This document shows positions 16,791 through 24,714 of a stretch of 64,000 nt of DNA, piece after piece. Made by a program: the position numbers and the translations under genes. Below the pieces are notes generated by a model. It was not told where the DNA came from. It saw only the letters and a list, made by a program, of their open reading frames with translations, and did no database searches. This DNA comes from Bacillota bacterium (GTDB lineage Bacteria > Bacillota > Desulfitobacteriia > Desulfitobacteriales > JAJXUE01). Where the stretch lies: contig JAJXUE010000008.1 in assembly GCA_021783135.1 (NCBI GenBank), forward strand, positions 1 to 64,000. The letters are read 5' to 3'. Position 1 is the stretch's first letter. Every line of letters begins with the position of its first letter.

Positions 16791-16836
16791 TTGTTAGAAG
16801 AATTTCGCATTGTTCTTATAATCTACCAATTAATGA
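16791..16836 (+). repeat. 46-bp imperfect repeat with TATAAT, copy 1
   Basis: Contains TTGTTA, then TTC..ATTGTTCTTATAATCTACCAA. About three quarters of positions match the second copy at 17572-17617, including the TTG and TA(t/c)AAT blocks at the same distance. Likely a shared promoter region for the following accessory genes. Confidence 0.5.
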
Positions 16837-16927
16837 ACAAAGAGTACATTGTTTTAGAATAGCAATTTCCCGAAAGTTTAAAAAACTTTATTCGGTCGTG
16901 TATCTATTTTATAAGGAGTTACCATTA

Positions 16928-17497
16928 ATGAGCATTGAAAATAAGAATGTATACCCTGACTGTCCAACAATTATCAGAACGATTGAGGTAGGCGGTCTTA
17001 CGAAATTCCAGCTTATCCAAAAGTTGCAACAACACTCCGTTTTGATGAATGAGTCTGCAGAGAGGCTATTCGCTGATAATAAGTTTACCACATCTGATTT
17101 AACATATTTCCTGAAGACCGTAGAACTGACCGTTCGTGACCTTGGCTTTGCCGAGGGAGCTACTACAGCTCAAATCTTTAAAAGAGCGAGCGAGGTTGGT
17201 TTGGATCTATGTCCGCTTGAACTAGGACCTCGCATGAGATTCCAGTATCTGGACCAACCTGAAGGTTATTTGGGAAAACCTTCCCTTCCACATCAAGCTC
17301 CGTACGGGTCTATCACAATAGCATCAGAGGTACTAAGTGAAGATGAAGACTTTCCGAAAGGCTTCTATCTGAGACGAATCGACGGCGTGTTGTGGTTGCG
17401 TGGATATCGTGCTAAGCAGACGTATGTTTGGAAACCTGATGACCATTTAATCTTTTTGTCAAACAAAGAAGAGTCTGCAATAAATCATGGGGAATAG
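16928..17497 (+). CDS. Hypothetical soluble protein
   Basis: 189 residues from the ATG preceded by ATAAGGAGTT; the ORF track start (16778) adds an implausible basic leader with no ribosome site. The N-terminal half is helical (GGLTKFQLIQKLQQHSVLMNESAERLF), the C-terminal half beta-rich with 'GFYLRRIDGVLWLRGYRA'. It looks like a conserved Bacillota hypothetical protein, but I cannot name the family. Possible cargo gene of the prophage. Confidence 0.7.
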   Translation: MSIENKNVYPDCPTIIRTIEVGGLTKFQLIQKLQQHSVLMNESAERLFADNKFTTSDLTYFLKTVELTVRDLGFAEGATTAQIFKRASEVGLDLCPLELGPRMRFQYLDQPEGYLGKPSLPHQAPYGSITIASEVLSEDEDFPKGFYLRRIDGVLWLRGYRAKQTYVWKPDDHLIFLSNKEESAINHGE

Positions 17498-17571
17498 ATT
17501 AAAAGGGATATTGGGCCGTTCTCAGGGTCCTAGTTTAGGACTGCTTTGAAGGTAATTCTTTGTGCAGAAAA

Positions 17572-17617
17572 TTGATAAAATAACTTCCGATTGTTCTTAC
17601 AATGCACCAAATAATGG
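17572..17617 (+). repeat. 46-bp imperfect repeat with TACAAT, copy 2
   Basis: TTGATA...TTC..ATTGTTCTTACAATGCACCAA, matching copy 1 at 16791. It lies about 120 nt before the next membrane-anchored protein gene. Confidence 0.5.
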
Positions 17618-17737
17618 TTGCCGAGATGAAGCTTGCGAAGTACGATAATGTGTACCTTCTAATGATCGGTGATTCAATTTGCAAATCCCAAGCAAAAATA
17701 ATTTCCAGAGATGGAAGCAACGGGAGGGGTTGTGAAA

Positions 17738-18112
17738 TTGCAAAAAGCACAAAAACGAATTGCAATTACAATTATAGCTATCGTGCTTTCGCTAGGTATT
17801 TTAGGTTCTGTATTATTTATGGCGTATTATGTTCATAACCAAACAATATTAAGAGATTTAACTGCCGCGTCGACACCTTCACACAGTGTTATTAATGCCG
17901 CAGAGGTTGCAATATCAGCAAACTCCAAAGTCAATACGAAAGACATTAAGGTAGTTAGTGTGCGGACAATCAAGAGTAGAGACTGGTTTATTTTGTACAA
18001 GATTAAAAACTCAAAAGGCTTTTGGGTCCCCTTAGAGGTAGACGCCAATTACGGAGTAGAAGTGACTGAAACCGTAAGCGGTCAATTCCACTCATATTTC
18101 CATCGGTATTAG
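17738..18112 (+). CDS. Membrane-anchored small protein
   Basis: 124 residues if the TTG at 17738 is used (GGGAGGGG at 8-nt spacing); the ORF track ATG at 17711 has no ribosome site. One membrane span near the N-terminus (ITIIAIVLSLGILGSVLFMAYYV), then an exported domain with 'RTIKSRDWFILYKIKNSKGFWVPLEVD'. No family recognised. Confidence 0.6.
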   Translation: MQKAQKRIAITIIAIVLSLGILGSVLFMAYYVHNQTILRDLTAASTPSHSVINAAEVAISANSKVNTKDIKVVSVRTIKSRDWFILYKIKNSKGFWVPLEVDANYGVEVTETVSGQFHSYFHRY

Positions 18113-18280
18113 AGCCATAAATTTGTCTTTTGAGGCGTTAGTAATAGATGAAATGACTTTCACGAATTCCTATTCCCCACAGTTATCTCCCAAAATGCTA
18201 ACTTCAGAAAATTCTTAAACCGTGACTCAGACCGTTGTAATAACATGGTAACTAGATGCTTGCTGTTGGGGGAAGTGTTA

Positions 18281-18841
18281 ATGTTAAAAGATAAGGCGAG
18301 ATTTCTAATGGTGTTAGTTGTTATTCTACTGTTAATCGGGTTTTACGGATTTGCCGTTTTTACTAATAGTAAATCATACATTGCGAACAAAGATTTAACG
18401 CACGATGAACTAACAAAATGTATTGACCAATACTGGTTTCAGGGTAAACCAATAAACTTTACTATTGAGTTAGAAAAAGATGTTGACAACCTGCATTTAC
18501 TGCTTTTGTCATACCAACCAACTCCGAATTTTCCTCAAGTGACTGGACTAGCAGTGTTTAAACGTCTGCCAAATAATAAATACAAATATGATATTTTCTT
18601 TCAAGGGTCTTCTTTGAGTCAAAGTTCCCAAACGGTAGTGGTTACAAATGAAGGGTCTAATTTAGAGAAACAATATGGCGTTTTTTACGGCATGATTGCC
18701 GATAATCAGCCAACCAGGTATTTATTTACGATTAATGGCGGCAAAGAATTTATTGATACTTTCAAAAAAAATAAGTATTTTATAAACGTATATGATTTAA
18801 ACCATCATAATGGTTTTGCCATGCAACCAATTGATAACTAG
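18281..18841 (+). CDS. Membrane-anchored protein, unknown
   Basis: 186 residues from ATG at 18281 after GGGGGAAG. One N-terminal span (FLMVLVVILLLIGFYGFAVF), then a roughly 155-residue extracytoplasmic domain with alternating strands. No cysteines or catalytic motifs stand out. Third anchored or lipidated protein in this AT-rich accessory block. Confidence 0.65.
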   Translation: MLKDKARFLMVLVVILLLIGFYGFAVFTNSKSYIANKDLTHDELTKCIDQYWFQGKPINFTIELEKDVDNLHLLLLSYQPTPNFPQVTGLAVFKRLPNNKYKYDIFFQGSSLSQSSQTVVVTNEGSNLEKQYGVFYGMIADNQPTRYLFTINGGKEFIDTFKKNKYFINVYDLNHHNGFAMQPIDN

Positions 18842-19016
18842 GCGTAGTTCTATATTTACCTTCACATTGGTAACAGATAACTTCAGGGTATTCATATTGC
18901 CTACCAAATAGTGGATAATAAGTAGGATTATGTGAAATAGAGTTAATTGGAAGAAATTATAGAATGGTGAAATAACCTGAAAGTTATAATTAGTTCTTAA
19001 GTGGGAGGGAAAACAA

Positions 19017-19199
19017 ATGACAGCCTTTGCCCAAATAATTACTATTATTCCAGTTATACTTATACTTTTCTTTCTTATAAGCATCATAGATTTTATGAAA
19101 AAAAAGACCAAGAATGATGAACTTCTTATCAATAAGCTTGACCAGTTACTTGAAAGATTAACAGACAAAAAAAGTAATGAATATCCAAAAGAGCATTGA
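19017..19199 (+). CDS. Small single-span membrane protein (family member 3)
   Basis: 60 residues: span IITIIPVILILFFLISIIDF followed by 'KKKTKNDELLINKLDQLLERL', the same span-plus-mini-coiled-coil plan as the genes at 15499 and 15869. GTGGGAGGG precedes ATG. A GTAGGATTATG motif lies about 90 nt upstream. Confidence 0.65.
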   Translation: MTAFAQIITIIPVILILFFLISIIDFMKKKTKNDELLINKLDQLLERLTDKKSNEYPKEH

Positions 19200-19309
19200 C
19201 CTTTTGCTATACATGCTTCAAAGCAAATTATCCGATGTTAGGTACAAAAAAGCTTAAGCCCAGAAAAATTTCCATGTGCGAAAAGACTGAACGTTAATGT
19301 CATAAACTG

Positions 19310-19409
19310 ACGAAATTTTCCCCTGACCAAGCATATACGGCAAGTAGCATGGTTGTGTTCCTGCTCTAAGCCTTGGGGCTTCGTGCCGTAACACAACGGG
19401 AAAATTCGT
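19310..19409. ncRNA. Candidate structured RNA with pseudoknot
   Basis: In a gene-free stretch: outer stem ACGAA(a)TTTTCCC/GGGAAAATTCGT encloses TACGGCA (19336)/TGCCGTA (19384) and GTTGTGTT (19352)/AACACAAC (19390). These two helices cross, forming an H-type pseudoknot. A hairpin AAGCC-ttgg-GGCTT lies inside. TGACCAA is repeated just inside and just outside the outer stem. The strand is unknown. Such folds occur in phage-borne large RNAs and in omega/HEARO-type RNAs of IscB elements, but no IscB gene is visible here. Confidence 0.5.
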
Positions 19410-20180
19410 TGACCAAACGGGCCGGGACACTCATATTTCGAAAATATATGTATTACTTACGTAGACATACACGATTAGGTACTTCATTGCTTCTAGGGTG
19501 GCATAGGGGAGGTAGAGGGACGGCAAAAGTCGTTTACGGGCGTAAGGGGCGTTTAGCACGGAAATATGCGTTATTGCTCGTCTATCTATTTTACACCAGG
19601 CGTATGCCTTGTGTGTCGTGCCCGTTTCTCGCGGTGGGGTGGCTCAAAAGGTTTATAAAACACAAAGGTTTGTTAAACGTGATATTTAAACAACCTTTAT
19701 TCAACCATTTTATGGTAGGAAGTAACGTTTTTTGACGTGCTGACTACCATTTTTTGTATTGGAAAAATAAAGTAATGCCTACGAACATATGTTTTATGGG
19801 ATGTTTTTGCCCTTATACGTAGAGCCAAAATGTGGCAAATGTTATGATGTTTCCAAACGTTCAAATCGTCCATATATTTCCTTGCACGCAATCAACGAAT
19901 AATAACGTATAACAAACGTTCGTTCCGTATTTGTTCGTTGCAATCTACGTTTATTCGTATTGTAACGTTTATTTGCTGAATGTGATCTTATTTGCTTATA
20001 ACGTTTATTGCTGTAAAGGATCTATTCGCTATATACAACCATTCGCTGCTTATACGTGTATTCGCTATTTATTTTGGCGGGTTAATGAAAGACCGGTTTT
20101 TCAAGTGGTATTTTCTATCCTTATATGGCATGAATTTTAGATACGACTATTTACATAGGCAAAACATTGGTAAAAATTGT
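19410..20180. repeat. Gene-poor region with ACGTTTATT iteron-like repeats
   Basis: No convincing gene; the 120-residue rightward ORF at 19373 overlaps the structured RNA and lacks a ribosome site. The left part is GC-richer and may continue the RNA (a hairpin CATATTT/AAATATATG near 19431-19450). From 19680 to 20090 it becomes AT-rich with ACGTTTATTCG, AACGTTTATTTGCTG and AACGTTTATTGCTG, plus TATTCGCT repeats. An origin or regulator array is possible. Confidence 0.45.
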
Positions 20181-20184
20181 GCAA

Positions 20185-20265
20185 TTGACTAACAAAGTAG
20201 GCGGTGATACCATAAGGCCATGGACAAACACGAACGACAAACAGGAGGTAAACAAAACTGAATAG
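20185..20265 (+). other. Micro-ORF, MTNKV type 1
   Basis: TTG-initiated 26-codon frame beginning TNKVGGDT. Its first bases (TTGACTAACAAAGTAGG) resemble the starts at 20291 and 21055. No ribosome site, so it may be a nucleic acid repeat rather than a peptide. Confidence 0.25.
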
Positions 20266-20290
20266 CGTTATAAATATTTAAAGAAACTAA

Positions 20291-20320
20291 ATGACTAAAC
20301 AGGTGGAGGAAGAAAAATGA
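20291..20320 (+). other. Micro-ORF, MTKQV type 2, overlapping next gene
   Basis: ATG ACT AAA CAG GTG GAG GAA GAA AAA TGA: nine codons ending in TGA that overlaps the ATG of the radical-SAM-like gene. Its GGTGGAGGAAG also provides the ribosome site for that gene. Confidence 0.3.
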
Positions 20321-21045
20321 AAAGCTATACTTTAATTGAATTGCAAGAGATTTCTACACGGGTTGAAGAAGGTAAAAGTTGTGTTTGTTCCAACCAAAAA
20401 ACGTATAAATCTCTGGATTTAACCTCCATTTGTCCTAAGCTACTGGCAGGAGATCCTTGTAAATACTGCTATGTTCAAACTAGTAGGGAAGAAGGGTTTA
20501 ACGCAAAAATCGTATATGGACGTATTACCTACAATGGCGAGATTTCCAGAATGAACCAAGCCACAATAACTAAGTTAAATGAATGTGGCGGTTTGAGAGT
20601 ATTTTCCTTCGCTGATTACTACTCTTGGATGGATGATGATCTTGAAAAAATTGTTGCAGACGCTAAAAAACGTGGTTTAAAGTTAAAGGCTATTACCAAA
20701 CAAGCCCAATTCGTTCATAAATTTTGGAAGGATTTTGATGTGATCCACGTATCAGTTGACAATATTGGCGATGGAATGGCCTGGGAAACAGCGAAAAACT
20801 TACGCGAGATGTATCCAACCGTATTAGTCCGATCTGTCATCACTAAGGACGAAGACATTCAAGCCTTGGCATGGACGGACATTTTAACACTAAATCATGG
20901 AAACAACGGCTTCAAAAATTACTCTAAGAAGAACAACGACCAATTGAGCCAAGTATTTCCGGGTAAAGTATGCTGCTCAACAGGAAAATGCCAAACCTGC
21001 AAAGTAAAATGTGGATTGACAAAAGTTGGTGATAAAAATATTTAA
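20317..21045 (+). CDS. Radical-SAM-like phage protein with C-terminal Cys cluster
   Basis: 242 residues. 'CPKLLAGDPCKYCYV' (about residues 38-52) ends in CxxCY, as in radical SAM cluster motifs, but the first Cys is spaced x8 rather than x3. A TIM-barrel-like alternation follows (LRVFSFADYYSW, LKLKAITKQ, DVIHVSVDN). The C-terminus has six Cys (VCCSTGKCQTCKVKCGL), possibly an auxiliary Fe-S site, and an N-terminal CVC adds more. It resembles phage radical-SAM/DUF5131-type proteins; substrate unknown. It precedes radC in the same direction. Confidence 0.6.
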   Translation: MKSYTLIELQEISTRVEEGKSCVCSNQKTYKSLDLTSICPKLLAGDPCKYCYVQTSREEGFNAKIVYGRITYNGEISRMNQATITKLNECGGLRVFSFADYYSWMDDDLEKIVADAKKRGLKLKAITKQAQFVHKFWKDFDVIHVSVDNIGDGMAWETAKNLREMYPTVLVRSVITKDEDIQALAWTDILTLNHGNNGFKNYSKKNNDQLSQVFPGKVCCSTGKCQTCKVKCGLTKVGDKNI

Positions 21046-21054
21046 CGCAATAAA

Positions 21055-21129
21055 GTGACTAACAAGGTGGAAGAGCTGGCTCGGATTACGGGCTGGCAAA
21101 TCCTCTCAGATTTAATTCACAATCGTTAA
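21055..21129 (+). other. Micro-ORF, VTNKV type 3
   Basis: GTG-initiated 24-codon frame TNKVEELARITGWQILSDLIHNR between the radical-SAM-like gene and radC. The start region GTGACTAACAAGGTGGAAGAG matches the other two micro-ORFs. No clear ribosome site. Confidence 0.3.
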
Positions 21130-21168
21130 AAATGTTGCCATCTATAAATAGCCATAAAAATTGGAGGA

Positions 21169-21615
21169 ATGGAAATGAAAAGAGTAAACATCGTATCAAT
21201 CCAGTTGGTCAAAGAAAAAAGCCTGTCCTATGTAACAAACGTGGTTACCTGTCCTAAAGATGCTTCAGTCATTGCAGAGGACTTTCTAAAAGGAGTTGAC
21301 AGGGAACATTTCGTGGTAATGTGTCTAGATACCAAAAATAAGGTTAATGCGATCAACACAGTTTCAATTGGTGGTTTAAATAGCTGTCCAGTTCATCCGC
21401 GGGAAGTGTTTAAAGCTGCAATACTCTCCAATAGTGCTTCAATTATCCTAGTCCATAATCATCCAACAGGCGACACAACCCCATCCAGAGAGGATAAAGA
21501 AGTAAGCAAACGTCTAGTTGAAGCTGGGGAAATCCTGGGAATTGGAGTTTTCGACCACATTATAGTGGGGGAAAACGGCAAATTCATTAGTTTGAAAGAG
21601 CGGGGGGATATGTAG
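21169..21615 (+). CDS. radC: RadC-family JAB/MPN+ domain protein
   Basis: 148 residues, equal to the C-terminal JAB domain of RadC without the N-terminal helix-hairpin-helix part. The metal-site signature 'HNHPTGDTTPSREDKEVSKR' (HxHx7-D type) is intact, with an upstream Glu in 'VHPREVFKAAI'. Short RadC forms are common on prophages, plasmids and defence islands, where they may be metallo-isopeptidases or nucleases; the role in recombination repair is doubtful. Ribosome site TTGGAGGAATGGAA precedes ATG. Confidence 0.9.
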   Translation: MEMKRVNIVSIQLVKEKSLSYVTNVVTCPKDASVIAEDFLKGVDREHFVVMCLDTKNKVNAINTVSIGGLNSCPVHPREVFKAAILSNSASIILVHNHPTGDTTPSREDKEVSKRLVEAGEILGIGVFDHIIVGENGKFISLKERGDM

Positions 21616-21617
21616 CA

Positions 21618-21794
21618 ATGGTCAAGCACGTTTTTATTAAGGATCTCGCCGGGAACTATCTAACAAAAAAATCAGTTGCTGCTGAGTTCTCGTTCACTAA
21701 TAACAAAGCTTTCGCTTATGTATTTGACACTGAAGAGCAAGCACAAGCCGTAATAAAGCTCTTAGGCCTAGAGGCCAATGTTGCGGAGGGATAA
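21618..21794 (+). CDS. Small protein downstream of radC
   Basis: 58 residues, below the ORF-track cutoff. ATG lies two bases after the radC stop, and the CGGGGGGAT at the end of radC can serve as ribosome site. Peptide MVKHVFIKDLAGNYLTKKS...FDTEEQAQAVIKLLG has a single small alpha/beta fold look. No family recognised; likely translated with radC. Confidence 0.6.
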   Translation: MVKHVFIKDLAGNYLTKKSVAAEFSFTNNKAFAYVFDTEEQAQAVIKLLGLEANVAEG

Positions 21795-21866
21795 ATAGCC
21801 AGAGTAGCGAGTTTGGAGAGTAGTCAAAAATAATTGAAAGTCAAAAATTGAAAGGTAGTGCTATTA

Positions 21867-22331
21867 ATGAAAAAGGTGTTAACAATAATTATTTCTCTGA
21901 TCGTGGTGTTTGGTTTAGTTTCTGGCTGTGGTTCAGCACCTGCTCCAAAAGACCCAACTGTTAAAATGGATGGTCAAATCCAACCGTCTGACGCAGTGGT
22001 TGGTCAACCAGTAGATCTTAGTTTAACGGTTACTAACACTAGTAAGCAAAATATTAAGGATTTGGTACTGATAGTTAATGGTTCATTGATGAAAAACGTG
22101 GTTGTAACCCAAACTTCTCCAAAAGCGTATTTTACAGACAATCAATTTGAGTATGGAGTGTTAAACGCCGGGGAGAAGAAAACATTCGATATTACAATTG
22201 TTGCCAAGACTGCTGGTAACCTTGATTTCGGTATCCTTCCATCAGATTTTAACAATGACAGCTTCAACTTCTTAAAGGACGCACAAGACCAAGACCCGTC
22301 ATTAAACGGAAGCTTGACAGTTACCCCATAA
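21867..22331 (+). CDS. Lipoprotein with adhesion-like beta domain
   Basis: 154 residues from ATG at 21867. Signal peptide and lipobox 'FGLVSGC', then a single immunoglobulin-like beta domain: 'AVVGQPVDLSLTVTNTSKQNIKDLVLIVNGS' and 'LNAGEKKTFDITIVAKTAG' match the CARDB/DUF11-like 'new fold with conjugate strand' style used in cell surface proteins. Probably host-surface altering cargo. The ORF track start (GTG 21858) is possible but too close to AAAGG. Confidence 0.7.
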   Translation: MKKVLTIIISLIVVFGLVSGCGSAPAPKDPTVKMDGQIQPSDAVVGQPVDLSLTVTNTSKQNIKDLVLIVNGSLMKNVVVTQTSPKAYFTDNQFEYGVLNAGEKKTFDITIVAKTAGNLDFGILPSDFNNDSFNFLKDAQDQDPSLNGSLTVTP

Positions 22332-22428
22332 ATTGGAATAGTAGTATTTAACAAAACATATTAACTATCTTGGTAGACTATGATAAAATGCAAAGTGTCA
22401 GAGAACATTAGCTAAAGGGATGAGAACA

Positions 22429-22884
22429 ATGGCATTCACGGGTTCTGCTCCTAGCACAAACATTCTGAACGGTAATGCTGCACTTGGAGCCACGTTCGTT
22501 GGCGGTTCTGCGGCAGTACCAAAAGCTACGACCAAGAAGACAACTAAGAAGACGACAGTGCAGAATCCAGTCTACCATTTGACCCCGACAGATGCCCATA
22601 AATATGATCAATTTAAAACTCCTAGCACGACTCGTGCAGTGCAAGCCAATACACCACTTCTTCCACCTGAGTTAAGCATGAGTAACCAACATTACAATCC
22701 TTGGACAACCATAGGGTTACCGCTTATAATCGCTCTAAGTTTAATCACTTTGTTCATGTGGCTAGGATATAAACTAACAGAAGGACGTGTTCCAGCAGTT
22801 GGATATGCCCACAGGCACAAAAGAGTTGGCGGGCCATCACATAACACGCCGGGAAAAATGCGTCCGCGTATCTTTAAACATTAA
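22429..22884 (+). CDS. Membrane protein with Thr/Lys-rich N-terminal part
   Basis: 151 residues from ATG at 22429 preceded by GGGATGAG. Low-complexity Ala/Gly/Thr/Lys stretch (KATTKKTTKKTTVQN), then one membrane span (IGLPLIIALSLITLFMWLGY) and a basic tail. A promoter-like TATGATAAAAT lies about 50 nt upstream. Function unknown. Confidence 0.6.
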   Translation: MAFTGSAPSTNILNGNAALGATFVGGSAAVPKATTKKTTKKTTVQNPVYHLTPTDAHKYDQFKTPSTTRAVQANTPLLPPELSMSNQHYNPWTTIGLPLIIALSLITLFMWLGYKLTEGRVPAVGYAHRHKRVGGPSHNTPGKMRPRIFKH

Positions 22885-22939
22885 TGATCGTGCAATACAA
22901 CTTTTCTGGGGTGAAAGTCAATTTGGAAAAAGGGAGACA

Positions 22940-23170
22940 ATGAATATGAAAAGATTAAATGAACAGTACTCCAAGCTCGTACTAAACGCGGCTGAAAAGA
23001 ATTGGGACAATAACAAGGACAAAATGCTAAAACGGGGCATTGATAAGAACTCTTACATGCTTGGTTACCTCCATGGATGGGAAGCGTGTTTCAGCACGTA
23101 TGACTTAGACCATGAGGGATTGGAGGATAATCAACATGGTGTTAGAGAAAACGAACCTACAGATCATTGA
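22940..23170 (+). CDS. Small acidic hypothetical protein
   Basis: 76 residues from ATG at 22940 after AAGGGAGA; the longer ORF-track version overlaps the preceding gene. Helical, charged (MKRLNEQYSKLVLNAAEKNW, SYMLGYLHGWEACFS). Its end overlaps the recombinase start region by 35 nt, implying co-translation with the tyrosine recombinase. Confidence 0.6.
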   Translation: MNMKRLNEQYSKLVLNAAEKNWDNNKDKMLKRGIDKNSYMLGYLHGWEACFSTYDLDHEGLEDNQHGVRENEPTDH

Positions 23171-24023
23171 TGATTTTCTCAGCACGAAGAAATCCGAGCA
23201 GACAAAAAAAGTGTATAGAGTGGAGTTACAGAAATTCGCTAACTTTGTGAACAAGTCCTTTGATGAAGTTACGAATTGGGATATTATAGATTTCAATAAA
23301 GTGTTGATGGCTAACAGCAAGTCAGACGCAACACGACAACGCATTTATTCGACCATCCGCTCACTTTATACTTGGCTAGTTAAAATGCACGTTATCTCAG
23401 CCGAGCAAAACCCGACAAATGGCACGATTGAAAAGCTAACGCCACATGTAGACCTGGAAAACAAATTTTTAACTGTGAAGGAAGTTGAAGCCTTTAAAGA
23501 GAAGGCAAAACCGAATGCACGTAATTACGCCATGGTAGCAGTTTTAGCCACTACAGGCTTACGGATTAGTGAAGCTCTAGGAATCAACTGGAATGACATT
23601 GTTTATCTGGAAACACCTGAAGGTTCTGGGTGGTTCGCCAGCGTTACCCGCAAAGGGGGAAAGAAGCAAAACATTTTCCTGCCAGATGGAACGTATGAAG
23701 CACTTATGCGGTTGCGGAGAAACATTCCCATCAACCCGAAAGATGATTCACCGGTATTTACTTCTCTGTTCGCTGGGCAACACAAACGGATTACAGCAAC
23801 CGGAGCAAGAAAAACGTTGGAGCAAATAGCCAAAGCTGCCGGAATTGAAAAGGAGTTCACACCGCATTGGTTTCGCCACACCTTCGTTAGTCAGTGCATT
23901 GCTGCTGGGGCCAATCCGAGGGATGTGCAATGGCAAGCAGGACATAGTTCTTTCCGCACGACTGAGCGTTACCTACATGCAATGAGCAAAGGGGTAGGCA
24001 AGTTCTTTCCGGTGAAATTCTAA
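23136..24023 (+). CDS. Tyrosine recombinase (XerC/D-like)
   Basis: 295 residues from ATG at 23136 (GGAGG seven bases upstream). N-terminal SAM-like core-binding domain (residues 1-100), then catalytic domain with Arg in 'TTGLRISEALGI', Lys in 'VTRKGGKKQ', 'HWFRHTF' (HxxR), 'GHSS' and the nucleophile in 'TERYLHAM'. All catalytic residues are present. With a separate serine integrase at the element edge, this enzyme is more likely a resolvase, dimer-resolution or inversion enzyme, or the integrase of a nested element. Confidence 0.92.
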   Translation: MVLEKTNLQIIDDFLSTKKSEQTKKVYRVELQKFANFVNKSFDEVTNWDIIDFNKVLMANSKSDATRQRIYSTIRSLYTWLVKMHVISAEQNPTNGTIEKLTPHVDLENKFLTVKEVEAFKEKAKPNARNYAMVAVLATTGLRISEALGINWNDIVYLETPEGSGWFASVTRKGGKKQNIFLPDGTYEALMRLRRNIPINPKDDSPVFTSLFAGQHKRITATGARKTLEQIAKAAGIEKEFTPHWFRHTFVSQCIAAGANPRDVQWQAGHSSFRTTERYLHAMSKGVGKFFPVKF

Positions 24024-24041
24024 ATAAGGAGTTTGATGTAG

Positions 24042-24362
24042 ATGGCACGTTTTAAAACTAAGTTTTACGCTCATACCGACAATTCTGAGGAAGCTGCTTT
24101 TAATGGTGTTGGCAAATTGTTTGACTTCCAGGGATATCGATTCTTAGAAGGTACGGATTCCAACGATGAGCCACGCTATATAATAGCCGATTATACTGTT
24201 AATCCTAAATCTCCAGTGTTTTATGAGTTGGAATTGACTGATTTCTACCGGCTAATTGCTTACTATCTCATTGGGCTGCAGCCGGATAAGGCACATGCAA
24301 ATGACACGCTACTAGGTGAATTGGAGCAGATGACTGGGCGGCGAGAGAGTTACTTTAAATAG
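24042..24362 (+). CDS. Hypothetical protein after tyrosine recombinase
   Basis: 106 residues, soluble, starting 19 nt after the recombinase with an AAGGAG site. Segments 'GKLFDFQGYRFLEGTDSNDEPRYIIADYTV' suggest a small beta domain followed by helices. No family recognised; probably same transcript as the recombinase. Confidence 0.6.
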   Translation: MARFKTKFYAHTDNSEEAAFNGVGKLFDFQGYRFLEGTDSNDEPRYIIADYTVNPKSPVFYELELTDFYRLIAYYLIGLQPDKAHANDTLLGELEQMTGRRESYFK

Positions 24363-24435
24363 ACAAAGTCTTTTATTGTGGAGGTTTCACGGCAAGTAAG
24401 CACTAATTGTTAAATTCTAAGTTAATGCATGAGAA

Positions 24436-24474
24436 AAGCCAGGAGGTCGGATAAAACCTTCCTGGCTTGTTTTT
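24436..24474 (+). terminator. Intrinsic terminator after recombinase operon
   Basis: AAGCCAGGA/TCCTGGCTT stem followed by GTTTTT. The remainder of the 350-nt gap to the next gene is AT-rich with two TATAAT-like hexamers (near 24592 and 24629) but no gene. Confidence 0.85.
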
Positions 24475-24714
24475 CGTGGTTATTCTAAATTCTGGACAAC
24501 ATTTGCCAGAAGGGATATTATGAAGGTGGTATTTTCCTATTTAACCTTTTCTTTTTTCGGTAATAATTGGCTTTATGCTCGTTTTTGTAAGATATAATTG
24601 AGGGCAACATCTACGAACTTGATTCGTATAATTACTGTTCTAAGGAGTATTCGCGAAAGCACTTTGTAGATACTAAATAGTTTTGTGACATTGCCGCTTA
24701 TCTATGCATTGTGA

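Noticed and set aside
19373-19735. Rightward 120-residue ORF in the gene-poor region
   Set aside because: Starts inside the pseudoknot element, no ribosome site, highly basic low-information sequence; more likely chance.
19310-20180. IscB/IS605-type element around the structured RNA
   Set aside because: No IscB, TnpB or TnpA reading frame is visible on either strand nearby; kept only as a hypothesis for the RNA.
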